Source of the DNA: Sphagnum magellanicum
Taxonomy: Eukaryota; Streptophyta; Sphagnopsida; Sphagnales; Sphagnaceae
Length of the DNA: 64,000 nucleotides
Assembly (NCBI GenBank): GCA_021904315.1
Contig: CM038919.1
Location: 16,361,666 to 16,425,665 of the forward strand
Reading direction: 5' to 3'
The translations under genes and the position numbers were made by a program. Below are positions 25,136 to 38,200 of this stretch, piece by piece. The notes beneath the pieces were generated by a model. It made no database searches and was not told the DNA's origin. It worked only from the letters and a program-made list of their open reading frames with translations. How positions within the stretch are numbered: the stretch's first letter is position 1; every line of letters starts with the position of its first letter.

Positions 25136-27398
25136 TAAAATTATGTAAATAAATAGTTGGATAGGTAAGTAAATAATATGTAGGTATGTAGGTAAGTATG
25201 TAGGTAAGTAATTAGCTAAGTAAATAGGTGGATGAGTAATATATAAGGTAATAGACCATGTCGTATTTGACTAAAGATCATTTGTTATTTTGAGTAAATG
25301 TTCAATTTGACTAAAGACCATTGATCATTTTGATTAAAGATCATTGGCCATGTTGATTAAATATTCAACTTGATTAAAAACCATTGACCATTTTGACTAA
25401 GGTTGTACAATTTGACTAAGTGTATCTAGTCAAATAAATCATTTTAATCAAGTTGATTAGTCAACAAATACATGTGTCATTCAAACCTTTGGCCTTTAGT
25501 TAAATGCACATGTCCATTAGTGAAAAAAGACAAATTAGTCAATTTGAACCTCTTGAGAAACCATGATTTGTAGTAATGAACACCATTTATTGATAAGGCA
25601 AGTGTCTTTCCTAATGTGGTTGTGGTATGTTACAAGGATGGAGTTTTTTAGTTGAGGGGGGTATTGAGATGACATTACCAACCCCAAAGGATTTCATTAG
25701 ATTCAAATGTTCAACCATTGATGTGAGGCAAAGTAACAGTGGAGGGTCTCGGATTAACTAATATTGATTTGGAACCATGCCCATAATAGATTTTAACATC
25801 CATGGGTGCATCAGAACAGGCTTGAAAATTAACCAAATATGAAGTTGTCATTCAAATCAATCCTAACAAACATGTAATGTACACCACAATGGGAGTTCGC
25901 GTGGTGGTTACACATGTTACATCATATGATGTGTTGGTTGGAATGATAATTTTGTACCTTGGACTTTTGGGAATAAACTACCCACTACTGACTAAGATGG
26001 TAGACATGAGATAACCATAGGGCTTTTTTATTGGTTTCTTTCATTGGGGGGCACACAAGAAAATCCACAAAGTTGATTATGTTGGTTGGATGTTCAGGGC
26101 TTTCTAATGAATATGATTTATTAGAAAGCAGCATCCATGCTTAGGATATGCCCCCTAGTAATGAACTAAAGATGTCAAGTGCTAGTGGAAGACCATCCAT
26201 TTAGGCATCACCACTTGATCCCACACCACCATGGGGGACTTTGTCAAAGTTACAAACATTAGCTAATCATTACATCCTTCGAGTTTGACACATTTTGCTA
26301 TCACCAAGCCCATTGTCACATGTGGATTTAGTTTAGGGACCATTAGGTGTAAGGCCATTAGACACTAAAATTGTTCAATAGACTATTCTTGAAGATGGGA
26401 TATGTTTATTGGAGGTTTTTGGAGGCATTAGTTTTTAGGCTTCGCATAATACTTCGATCAAGTACAAAAGTACTGCAATATTACTATGTGGAGAAGGATC
26501 CACAAGCACAATTGGCCTCCATGCACCATGTTATGATGTTATGACAACATCCTCATTTATTGCCCACAATGGCAACTTAAGGATATTAATGTTCCTTGCA
26601 CAAGCAATATCACATTACAGACCACACAAATGCACCCAAGTGCATACATGTGTTAGTGAATGTCCCACCTCTTGGGGATTTTTGGCCAATTGTATTGACA
26701 TGATGGCAACAAATTTGAGCTTAGAGTGAGGAGCCAATGTAGGTGGATGATGCTTCAATTGGTTCATGTTGCCATTAATTCTAATGGGTGTGGACCAACT
26801 TAACACCATCAGAGGTACCTCAAAATGCATATTGGCTCATTCTAAAGTCACCCATGTGCTTGGTGGATGATATATCGGATCCAAGACGTCATTCATCATG
26901 TGTTGTTTGTCATGATGACCGACCACCTTTAGCTATGGTCAATAGGGTGGGGTTTCCATGAGCATCCCTTCCCACCTTTTTGAATTTTTTTTACCTTTTC
27001 ATGCCTTTCAAGATGGAGGACCAAGGATGATTTGGGATTCACATTCTTCACATTTGGAGGAACCCAATGTTAATGAAAAGGAATGGGCTATGGGCTTTCA
27101 CACCAACACCACAACTACGCATGATCTTTTAGAGGGAGCTCGAGGCATATATTAAAGCAAATTATGGATTTTAATTACCTCACTTGGGGATTCAATTTGT
27201 GTTTGGTTGAATAAACATGGTTTGCCTAGTTTTCCCTTCCCACCCCTTCCCCTATTTATGTTGTTGCACCCACATTTATGACATTTATGTCGGTGCAAGG
27301 GAGGGCACATCCTTGGTGGTTATAGGATCATTTTACATGCCAATAAGAAAGTTTGGGTGTTGGGAAAAAGTTTTATGATGAAGGGGTGCAAATACATT

Positions 27399-27552
27399 CA
27401 CTACTACAAAATGTGGGTGTAGTTCATTAGTCCCCATTCACTAGACTAGTGAATTCATTGCTTCTTCATTAGTCCCTATTCACTACAACTAGTGAATTCA
27501 TTCAAAATCCAATGAAATCACTTGGTGTACATTGACACCTTTTGTTGTAGTG
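27399..27552. mobile_element. CACTA-type MITE, 154 bp
   Basis: Starts CACTACTACAAAATGTGGGT and ends with ACACCTTTTGTTGTAGTG, an imperfect inverted copy. It is flanked by a perfect 3-bp duplication, ATT (27396-27398 and 27553-27555). The interior has direct and inverted ATTCACTA/TAGTGAATTCATT repeats and no coding capacity. Its end shares CACTACTACAAA with the larger CACTA element, so the same transposase may have moved both. Confidence 0.85.
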
Positions 27553-29857
27553 ATTTCAAAGGTATTCCATATTTCGCATAACAATCATAGTCGTCATCCT
27601 CAACTTCAAATAACGGGGACACTTTGTCATTCCAACCCAAGGTGCAAATTATTGTAAAGGCTTCAGAACCAAAGATCAATCATGTGATTACGAGATATGA
27701 GGTTTAGGAAGTGCAACAATTATTGCAAGAATATGTTGGTTGTTTTGCCTTTAATTTGAAGGATTTGGGACAATTGAGAGGACAAAAAGTACATATCATA
27801 TTAAAAGATGATAATCCAATTTTCAAACAACCTTACAGGTTTAGTGAGGTGGAGAAGACCTTGGTTTAGGCTTGGACAACATATGTATTGGATGTAGGAT
27901 TGGGAAAATTGTCTAAGGGTGAGTATGCCATAACAACAATTATGCTAACCAAGAAAGATATTTTTTGGCAATTGGACTGAACATTGCATGTGTGGGGATT
28001 ATTGTTTAATGAATAAATGAGTTCATTCAAACAAATATGCCATGCCCTTGCTAGAGGAGATTTTTATTCCCTTGGACAAGCTAAGGTGTTTAGTATTTTG
28101 GACTTATGATTTAATTACCATCAATTACCATTGAGGGAGGATGACAAGGTCAAAATGACATTTTGGGTGATTAATCCTCATGGGAATTATTGTTTATACC
28201 AATGGCAGTTTTTGCCATTTGATTTGAAAAATGCCTTTGCAAAAATTTTAAGTGTGATGGATCAAATGTTGGTAGGTTGTAGTTTTGCCAAATGTTACAT
28301 TGATGACATTATCATTTTCACCTTGACCCTGGAGGAGCACATGCATCATCTATAATAGGTGTTTGGAAAACTTAAGGACCATAATCTTAATCTTCATCCA
28401 AGCTAGTGTCGATTCTTTCAACCTCATGTGAAATACATGGGTCACATGATTTATCTAGGTGAATTGGGGGTTCAAAAGGCCAAGGTTGAAGTCATTTCAC
28501 AAGTCCTCCAACCAACGGATGTTAGTTAGTTACGAGCTTTCCTAGGCTTGTGTCATTATTACCAACGATTTATCAAATGATTTAGCAACATAACTAAACA
28601 TTTGACCAAGTTGACACAACTTGATCAAGAGTACATTTGGGGTGAGGCACAAGAACAAGCCTTTCACAAGTTGAAGGCTAAACTTCCATCAACTCCCATT
28701 TTTGCAATGACCCATATGAAGACAACCCTTCTAGTTACAAATTAACTATAATACTTTAGGGTTGGGAGTCATGTTTACCCAATTTGACAATGATGGTCAA
28801 AATTTTATGGTGGCACATGCTAATCGATCCAATAATAAGATGAAGGCCAAACACAACTTGTATGAGGGGGAGTGCTTCGTAGTTGTTTGAGCATTTTTTT
28901 CATTGCGGTGTTATCTTTATGGTAAACTATTCATTTTGGTTACAAACCACCAACCTATAAAATTCCTGATGGGATTAGATCGGCTCATGGAAAGTTTGTG
29001 TGTCATCATGTTGGGCACTTATTTTGCAGGAGTACAATTTTGACATTGTTCATAGGGCTGGTAGGGTTAACTGGGATGCCAATGGATTGAATAAAAACCC
29101 AAGTACTAACAAAGAAGATACCACTAAAGCTCATTGGCATGGGGATATTAATTTGGACACAATACCAAAATAATATGCCTTTGCATACTTGTGCACCATG
29201 TTAGGGCATTTTAAATATGTGCCCTATAATGGCATGGACAATGGGGATTCTTGTGATGATTAGGATATTGAGCTAGAGGGCAATGGTGCCTTAGACATCC
29301 ATGAGGGTGCACTTATTTTTGCATATTTACAAGTAAATGAAGTTTCGATTGGATTGACACCCAAGGAATGAGACTGTGTTGTGCATAAGGCCGAGTGGTT
29401 CAAATGGGAAGAAAATTCCTTACTATGGGCATGGATAGATGGACAAGTACAAATAGTACCTTGCCCATAACAACGTGAGGGCCTTGTACAACATGCTCAT
29501 GAAGAGTTGGGTCATTTTGGGATCCAACGCACACATAGTTTGTTGTAAACATAATATTAGTGGTGAAGGATGCAACTACAAGTTTAGAAGTTTGTCTCTT
29601 GGTGTATGGTGTGTGACTAAATTTATGCATCATTCAATGCACCTACACCTCATTTACAACCTTTGCCAATTATGGGGCTATGTTATTAATGGAGTTTGGA
29701 TTTTGCCAACCCATTGAGTTTGACACCTTGACATAATTGATATGTTTTGCTTATGATTGAACATTTTTCCAAGCGGTTGGAATTGGTACCATTGCCAATC
29801 CATGATAGCAAGGGACCTGCATATGCATTTTTGGATAAAGTGCTTAGTAGGTTTGGG

Positions 29858-30678
29858 TGACGCGCTCCCAAGTCACGGGGTGAAACCCACTTGAAGGTTT
29901 CACAAATTCAAATTACGGAAAGTTGAGGCTTGATAGCACGCTCCCGGCTTCCAACTCTAAAAAGGGGTAGAGGGTCGAGTTGGGAGCCCAGGGATTAGAC
30001 TAGGAAGAGGGACTAGCTTAGCTCGTGTGAATCTGCATCCAAAGACCAACCAAAACGGGTTAATTTAGCATTTGGGACACCCTTGGGTGTTGGGACTTGC
30101 CACGGGCACTTGGACACACAAGACTCACCACGGCCCGGACTCGAGGGAAGCCACCACCTTCCCCCATATAGTATTCTCTGCGGCTGGTCGCGGAGGCTAC
30201 ATCCGAATGGCACATTTTGTTGGGACTCCTGAAATGGAGTCCCGAAAGTGTCCCAGTTGGACTCCCGGAACTTTGAACGGCCATAGCTCCTCGCCCCAAA
30301 CTCGGATCGGGACGAGTGCTGAATCAATGTTGTAGCTCTCGTTGAGAGCTTTCCAACGCCATGTCGCACTCTTCAAGGAGACGTCGGGAAGAGTTCGATT
30401 CCCGACTTTTAGTGGTCGGGAGTCAAACTGCCAGTTTGACTCCCGCCCCTTCTTTTGCCCATAACTTGGACTGCAGATGTCCGAATTGCCAATGCGAGGC
30501 CATTTTCGATATCTACGTTTCAAGACCTTTCCAATGACACCAAGAACACCCCAATGCGAGGTGTTTTAGGCCTTGCTGTCGAGCTCTAAACATTCGGGAG
30601 TCCCGGAAGACTCCTAACTTCTAACTTTTCCAAGTGTTGGGCTTCACCCCCACACTTGGCCAAAGTGGGGTTGCGACA
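29858..30678. mobile_element. Solo LTR (821 bp) of an unrelated LTR element, inserted in the gypsy fossil
   Basis: Begins TGACGCGCTCCC, ends GGTTGCGACA, that is TG...CA, and is flanked by a perfect 5-bp target duplication TTGGG (29853-29857 and 30679-30683). The integrase region of the host element continues on either side. It is GC-rich, in sharp contrast to its surroundings. It contains a perfect 8-bp-stem hairpin at 30383-30406. No internal coding region remains, as expected after LTR-LTR recombination. The intact duplication suggests it is younger than its host. The family could not be told. Confidence 0.85.
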
Positions 30679-31739
30679 TTGGGGTTCTAGCCGAAGTTTT
30701 CACCGACCAAGGTATATAATTATGTGGGGATTTTCAAAAGTTATGTGAAAAGGCATTGATTGATCTTGGGACTACTTCACGAAGCCATCATGAAACAAAT
30801 GGGTTAGTCAAGCGAATGGTGTGGACAGTGAAACAAAAATTACATCAATATGGTCTCCAAAAGGGCCATACTAGGGATTGGGACTTACAATTACCATGGT
30901 TAGCGATGGAATATAGGTTCAATCAACAAGCTTCCCTTACATCATTTTCACCATTTTTTTTGTTTTTTGGTCGTCATCTTGAGCTACAAGCTTCCATTCA
31001 ATGTGATGTTACGATAGTGGTGAATTTGGATGATCCTTTAATGTGGCTTCAAACATGTGAACAATGAGCAGTTATTTTGGTTGTGTTGTTATGGCAATGG
31101 AAAATTTGGTGATTATTCAACACCGGGATATTGTGAATTTGTAGCAAACTTCACCAACTACTTTGGATGTCACTACAAGATGTATCATTTTGAAGGTCTA
31201 GAAGGTATTACCTTTTAAAGAGTTGTTATTGGAAGGTTGAAATGGTTAGACATGAAAAAACCATGTGCGTAATTATGTGCCATGTCATTTTCCTCATGTC
31301 GATGGTCAAATTGACCTTTTTTTGGCAATTGTTCTTGCCTAATTTTGTTATATGTTGTGTGGGCAAGCCACAAGGGTTGCCACCATGTTGATTTATGATT
31401 AGTGTTCCAAGGGTTGGCACATGGGATGCCTCATGCCACCTTTGTAGGAAATACCAGTTGACAAAAGGTTTTTCCCACAATGCATTTAAAACTTAGGTAC
31501 CTATTTTTATGGCTTAATAGTAAGGGTTTTTTTAGTTTCCTCCCAATGCATGTCTCACATTTGGTTAAGGAATTAGAAGGGATCATAGTTAGGTGACTAA
31601 TGATGGGGTTCACATTTGCATTCAATTTATTGGTTCTTTCACTTTAAAACCAAAGTGGTCATTCATGGTGGCTTTCACATAAGGGACTTCCTATGTTGTT
31701 ATTTAGCTCAAAGCAACCTTAGCCCCAAATAAAGGGGCA

Positions 31740-32166
31740 ATTTGGGTTGATGCGCTATTTTGGGTATCATGTTGTTATTTGATTTATGTGTGTGTTGATA
31801 ATGATATGTTTAAACGCCAATGTGGTCATGGATGACAATTGCCAAAAGTTATTATTTAATTACAAGATTAAGTCTAATTTAATTAGGCTTAATCCTAATT
31901 AGTTAAGTTAATATAATTTAATAGTTAGTTAGCTACAAATTAGTTCAGTGTGAATAGGTTCGAGTTTTTTTTGTTTGGAATATAATCCTTTGTTATGTGA
32001 TTTCAAATTGCTTTTGGTGATTTGAAATTTCATAACACTATTTTTTTTGCTTTGCAGTTTTTTTACGTTTTCATAGTTTTTCATTTGCACATCATGTGTG
32101 GTTTCATTTTTTTTGTATTCTAGACTTGGATTTTTACATTCTATTGTTTGCAGGTGAGTTCTTTTG
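31740..32166 (+). repeat. 3' LTR of the gypsy fossil, followed by a partial second LTR start
   Basis: The LTR starts about TTGGGTTGATGCGCTATTTT just after a purine-rich AAAGGGGCAATT tract. A second copy of its first ~85 bases begins at about 32167 (TTGGGTTGATGTTCTATTTT). The unit is about 427 bases long. The right two-thirds match the fragment at 12.85-13.19 kb. Confidence 0.7.
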
Positions 32167-32249
32167 ATTTGGGTTGATGTTCTATTTTGGGTATCATGTT
32201 GTCATTTGATTTATGTGTGTGTTGACAACAATATGTGTAGGTGTTGGTG

Positions 32250-35200
32250 TGGTAACACACGAAAATATCATTTCCAACTTTTCACATGATTCGGCCATTA
32301 TTCATATTTCATAAATGTATTAGGCATTGTAAATATTAAACCCCATAATCTATTGCTTGTAGCCAATATAAACATGTTTATGTATATAAGTTTCCTCATC
32401 ATTTGCTTGCCTATGATGTAAAACATGCAAAAAATTGTCATTCTATTCTTGACTACAACATTGCAATGTTTCTAAAGTTCCAAGATTTAAACTATCTTGT
32501 AAATATAACACCCTATATTTTAGTGAAATAATATTGAAGTTTTTTAATATTTCAATAAATAATTTATTGCTTCAAATAAAGAATCACATATAATATAATG
32601 AAAACCACAAATACATTGTAAACCAACCTTAATTGGTTCAATATCTATATCCATGTATTTTCAAAATTACAAGTTTTTCCTTGATAAAATTTATTAATAA
32701 TGATAAAATTCTTAAAATACATGTTTTACCAATGAAAATTGCCACCATGAATGTACAAAAAAAATGGACCTACCACCTACTGCAATTTTGATTGGAAATT
32801 CAAAAGAAAAAATCATATGTTTTAATTTATAAATGAATGCAAAACTAGTTTTTGGTTTATTACAAGTAATGTATAATTTAATATTATAGAAAACATAATT
32901 TCACTATATACTTTAACTTGCAAAAAAATTTCAAACTAAAAATCTTATATGATTATAACTAATATATTTATTATTCTCAAATTAAAAATAAATTGAATAT
33001 GTGATTGATTTTTTGAACCAATATGAATAATAAAAGGTACTTTTTTATTAAAAAAATTTGCTTGAGATTTGCCAATATTTAATCAATATTTATTTAATAA
33101 AGACAATGAATACACTTTGCAACTTTTTTTTTGAAATAAAATGTTCCTTATACTTTCATTTTCGAGTTAGATTTTGCATCAAAATGTTAAATAAAAATTA
33201 CAATGTTTATTTAGTTTCTATTGTATGTATGGAAAACAAAAGCCTATTTACAAATTTGAGTATAATTCATAAATGTATATAGTAGATTCAAATAAATTAA
33301 TTTCTTAAACATGTAAAACTATTTAGCAATATCCAAAATCAATTACAAATTAATAGCTTTTAGTATTGTTGATACAAAAAAGACGAGCAATTAAACAAAT
33401 TGATAGTCACACAAATGAATCATAATTGAATACAAAAAAACTTGGCAATAGAGATAATCACAACCCATATGCCAACTAAGTATAAATTATATCATGTCAC
33501 ATTCAACACATTCTTTTCCAAAAAACCAAGTAAAAATATAGTTTACAAAAAAACATTAAACATTGTCTATTTTGTATGTACTAAATAAAATATGTATATA
33601 TACAAATCTAATACAATTTCTTATATTTGTCATATAATGATAAGACAATGAAAATAAATTCAAAAAGTTTTACAAATTTTAGTTTTACTTGTTCCACCCA
33701 AAATACCTACAATAATCCTTCTACTTGTATAATTATTTATCAACAAATAGGAAATATTGTGTATGATAGATTGCAGGTTTTTGTACATGCCATTAGAATA
33801 TGGTTTTTGAATAAGTTTTTCAATCTTGAAGAAAATCACACCAATAAAACATATGAATTACACCATTCTTCTTTCACATCATCATCATTTGATATAACAA
33901 AAGTTATGTAAAACCATAGAAAATGTCTACACAAAAACAAACTACCAAGACTAACTTCAACTAATTGCTAACCAAAACAAATTATTATTACTCTACAAAG
34001 TTGTACTCATTTACAAAACCACAAAATCAAATTTAAAAAATAATATATTATAAAAAATGAAACATATAATTATCAATAAACAAGGAAACTAATGTGTAAT
34101 ATATTGTAAATTCCTTTACAAAAAATAGCAAATTATTGTCCCCAATGCTTTGAGTTCTATTGCAAAAAATAAAACAAGCCACATATATGAATAAGACCCA
34201 ACCACTTTCACATCATGATCATGTCATATAATAGAACCTTTTATGTACAACAACTACAAATGCATGTTAAAAAACTAGCTAAAAGAACTAACCAAAACAA
34301 ACTCATATTAGTATATCCAAAATCATATTCACCTACAAAATGAAAATTGCAAAATGAAATAACAAAAATAATATATTTCAAAGAGACAAATTATATCTTC
34401 ATAAACAATTTTGTCACCCAAAAATATGGAGATAAAACTTATAACACAATAGAAAACAAAAATTATAAATTTTGTAGTTTGAAAAGCACAAAACATCAAT
34501 AAGATTGACCATGCAATACAAAATGTTTTAATAATCAAATGCATGATATACATAATTAAACATGGGTAATATAAAATTTACACAACACAACAGCAATTAA
34601 AAATAATATGTAGAATTAGTGGAACATGTATAATTCAAAGAATCCCAAAATGCATTTATTTACATATTTGTATCATAATTCTATAACAAAATTGTTGCAA
34701 TGAACAAAAAAACCTTTGTTATAATTGTTAACACATCAACACAATACAAGAACACAATGTAACCAAAATTGATATTGTCACCAAAAATAAATGTATGCTA
34801 ATGTATACAACTATATTATTTAAAACTTATAACCATAATTTTTGACATTATTTTAGAACATTAATTTAACTTCAATTTATCAGGTATTGAATCCAACATC
34901 ATTCACCATAATTCACAAGGAAAACACCACTTACATATTGAAATGGAGAAATCAACTTTGAAAAAAAAAACTTAATAATACTTTCAACATTCAAATATAT
35001 ACCATCAAATGCATTAACACATCATTTTTGAGCAAAGACATCATAACTCAATAAACATTAATTATGGAATTGATACAAAACCAAAAATCATAATATACTC
35101 ACTATGATTTGTAGTTTTTCTTATTGCACAAAATACATGCAAATCAAAACACCAATTAATCAATTTGAACAGAAAATTTTCTTATGTAAATTGTTTAACA

Positions 35201-38200
35201 AATCCAATTACAATACACGTAAATGACACAAAACATTGAAAGACATATATAAAACATTGAAATCCAATACAAAACAAAGCCCACTAGGAGAAATTAGTTC
35301 ATATTCACATTCGAACTATTTCACAATCAAAATCCATGAAATCAAATCCTATTATGCCTTACAACAATATATATTATGAAATATATATAATCGTATCATT
35401 GTTAATTAATACTTGCCAACCAATGTTTGATACTCAACATCTATAAGATATTCTTCACCCAATATTTATTACCCATACTACACCCTATGAGCATGGGTAC
35501 CTATCACCCAATGCTTCAATTAATATTTACAAGACATCCAACAAAAAGTATCATTTGACATGTATGTACTAATAACCAAAATGTAAATTTGCAGAAAAAA
35601 GAAGTTCGAAAAACCCCAAAAGGCTTTAAGAATTCTCTATTTTTCTTATTGAAAACCCAACAACCTTTGCAATAGGGCTTTAAACAAAATTTTCCCATGT
35701 GTTTTTTTAATTTAAAAGACTTCATAACAAAACTTTGTATTGCCTTAAACACTTGTCAAAAATCCCCAATGCACATTCCATCATGGCATGTATCGAAAGC
35801 CCAAAAACATGTAATCATGTTCTTTCTTATCATCATGTTCACTTTTGTGAATAATCTAAGGTCCATTATTAGTTTAAACCATTGACTTGTAAGTGAAACA
35901 ATAATATGCAAAGTCTTTGTTTATAAAAGACATAAGGTGGCATCTTGTACACATAATTTCAAAAAAAAAACCATTAATGGGAATTTTGAATTTACTTACA
36001 ACTTGCAATTAATCAACATTAAGTTTCAACATATGGAATTAATTTGAACATTATTGTTTCAATATGCATATATATTATTATTATTATTATTATTATAGAA
36101 TGGAAAATTAACAACCTTAAAATACATCAATAACAACTTCATATGATCAATTTCAAAATATCAAATTTGTCTAACTTGACAAATAAAATTAACCTAGCCA
36201 TACAAACTTACAAACCTTTTTTATCCTATTGTTTGAACCTTTCAAACAAAACACCAAAATTCAAGAAGCATTTCTCTTCAACTATTTGAACATTTAAAGC
36301 AATACAAACAATCAACCTATTCAATTCAATTCATTCCAAAAATTAAAAATCTTACACAAACTTAGAAAAATTTCAAACCATTTGTTTTTTTAAAAAAAAT
36401 TATCAAATCCATAAACCTCTATGTAAATAAAAAATTGTTCAAGTTCTTCTAATGAAACTTTCAATTGAATATTCAACCTATCCATTTCCATCAACAAATA
36501 TTTTTACAAATCTCACAACATTCAAACAACTAGTGCACACATTGTAAACTATGGACAATCCAAGTTCCGTAGATTGTTTCAAGAAAAAAATAGTACACTA
36601 AAAAAATTTTTAAAAATCGAAAACATATTTCAAACATTGTGCCAAAATATTATCTTTAGTTTTGATTTTCTGTACTTCATTGAACTTCTAAACAATTTCA
36701 TTATCCATGACCAATTGCTACATTCACCATAAACAACATTTTCAATATTTTTACTAACTTGAAGATTGTTAGTTTGCTAGCTAGTGTTGTAGACCTACAC
36801 CAATTGCATGTGACAAGGGTAAAACTTAGGGAAAAAAAAATTGGGAATCTTCACCATCAATATCATCACAAACCAAAAAAAAAGGATTTGGCAAATCTAC
36901 CATACATCCTAATGGTAATCATCATTTTAATCATCCCCAATTCTTTAAAATCATCTCCTTGGATGAATTTTCGAATATTGTGAGAAAACACAAATTTTAA
37001 CAAAACAAATAACATATCAATACTATCAATGATTGTTGTAAGCTTCACTTTTAACACAAACAACCAATCTCCCTCATCAAACTTGTTTTTGTTTCTATGC
37101 ATCACTTTGAAATTTGTTATTTAAAAAATGTGCCAATGTTTATGTGTGAGAAATAATGTATTTACAAAATTGGACCCAACTATCAATATGATTGTTATAA
37201 ACCCAAACTCATTAAACAAATTGTAATGGATATATTTCAACCCATTGCCCACCACATCATATGAACGAAAAAAGTTCATAATACATCTTTTAAATGATGC
37301 CCTCAATAGTTTTTGCTAAATATCAATCATTAATGGAGACAACATTTAAAGGCAATGTTTTTTTTTAACTATGGTTGGCAATTATGCCTGCACTAATGCT
37401 TGGAACCAAAACCATAATTTTGTATTTCCAATTATAGATTAAAGTTATAGACCAAAAATATTCATTGCATAACAAACAATTCTTGAAATTTAGCCAACAA
37501 ACGAACATATTATTGTAAAACAAATTAAACACAAAAAACCTCATTACAAAATATTCACCATAGACAACAATGGAAAAAAAAAGTTAAGGTTTCACATTAA
37601 GGCTTGCAATAGTTTATAGTAGTTAATACATTAAACCTATTAAGGTCCACTTAATAATAACCTTCACAATAGGCTTTATAACACCTTTTAGAATAAGTTC
37701 CACATTAACCTTTATTATTACAATTATATTAGAACCTATAGTAATTTACAATAAAGTCTACAACACAATAGTTAGGGTCTACACAACTTACAACGCAACA
37801 ATTCACAATAGCCTTCATATTATGGTTAATAATAGGTTTTAATACAAACCATACTACTCTACACAACCGTAATTAATTAACACAATGTAATACAATATAA
37901 ATACATAGTAAATTAAATATGCATGGACATTAGATGGCAAAACCACATAACAAAATTCTTAGCTCAACACATGTTCTACCAAAACAATGTCAAAACATGA
38001 AAGTTAGCAATATTTGATATTTTTCCAAAACAAATCCAATGCCACAAATGTCTATATATAATAAAATCTTATCTTTTGAAAATAAATAAATCCAAGGAAC
38101 TTGAACAAAACTAATCCTTCAATGTCAACATCCCAACAAGCAATCAAATAAGAATTACAAGTTCATATTAAACAAATTTTGTTTGAAAGGGACACAAAAC

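Larger units (their letters stand above)
23593..25578. mobile_element. Non-autonomous CACTA (EnSpm-like) DNA transposon, 1,986 bp
   Basis: The left end reads CACTACTACAAATCATGGTT. The right end is its reverse complement with one terminal mismatch (CATTACTACAAATCATGGTT). It is flanked by a perfect 3-bp target-site duplication, AAC (23590-23592 and 25579-25581). Terminal CACTA and a 3-bp duplication define the superfamily. Subterminal TTTGACTAA/TTTGACCAA motifs recur within about 200 bases of the left end and about 320 bases of the right end, as expected for transposase-binding repeats. No transposase is encoded: the interior is a TAGG microsatellite and a long 39-bp minisatellite. It lies inside the gypsy fossil and is therefore younger. 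Confidence 0.9.
20740..32250 (+). mobile_element. Ty3/gypsy LTR retrotransposon, degraded fossil
   Basis: Parts in order: gag-like region (about 20.74-22.3 kb) with a CCHC zinc-knuckle near 21.74 kb; protease-like region (about 25.65-26.0 kb, DVLVGM-type motif); reverse transcriptase (about 27.65-28.5 kb, with CYIDDII); RNase H (about 28.6-29.1 kb); integrase (about 29.5-31.05 kb); a polypurine-like tract (about 31.73 kb) and a 3' LTR (about 31.74-32.17 kb). The order RT-RNase H-integrase is that of Ty3/gypsy. It is heavily broken, with well over ten interruptions, and is old. Three younger elements sit inside it: a CACTA element, a small CACTA-type MITE and a solo LTR. Without them the remnant is roughly 8.5 kb. 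No 5' LTR was recognised. Confidence 0.85.

Noticed and set aside
23861-25240. CRISPR-like array
   Set aside because: The repeats are contiguous minisatellite and microsatellite units without unique spacers, inside a plant transposon.
30383-30406. Possible tRNA gene
   Set aside because: Only a T-arm-like hairpin is present; there is no acceptor stem, D-arm or anticodon arm around it.
30013-30523. Several overlapping frames of 79-118 residues
   Set aside because: They lie wholly inside the GC-rich solo LTR, on both strands, with no family resemblance.
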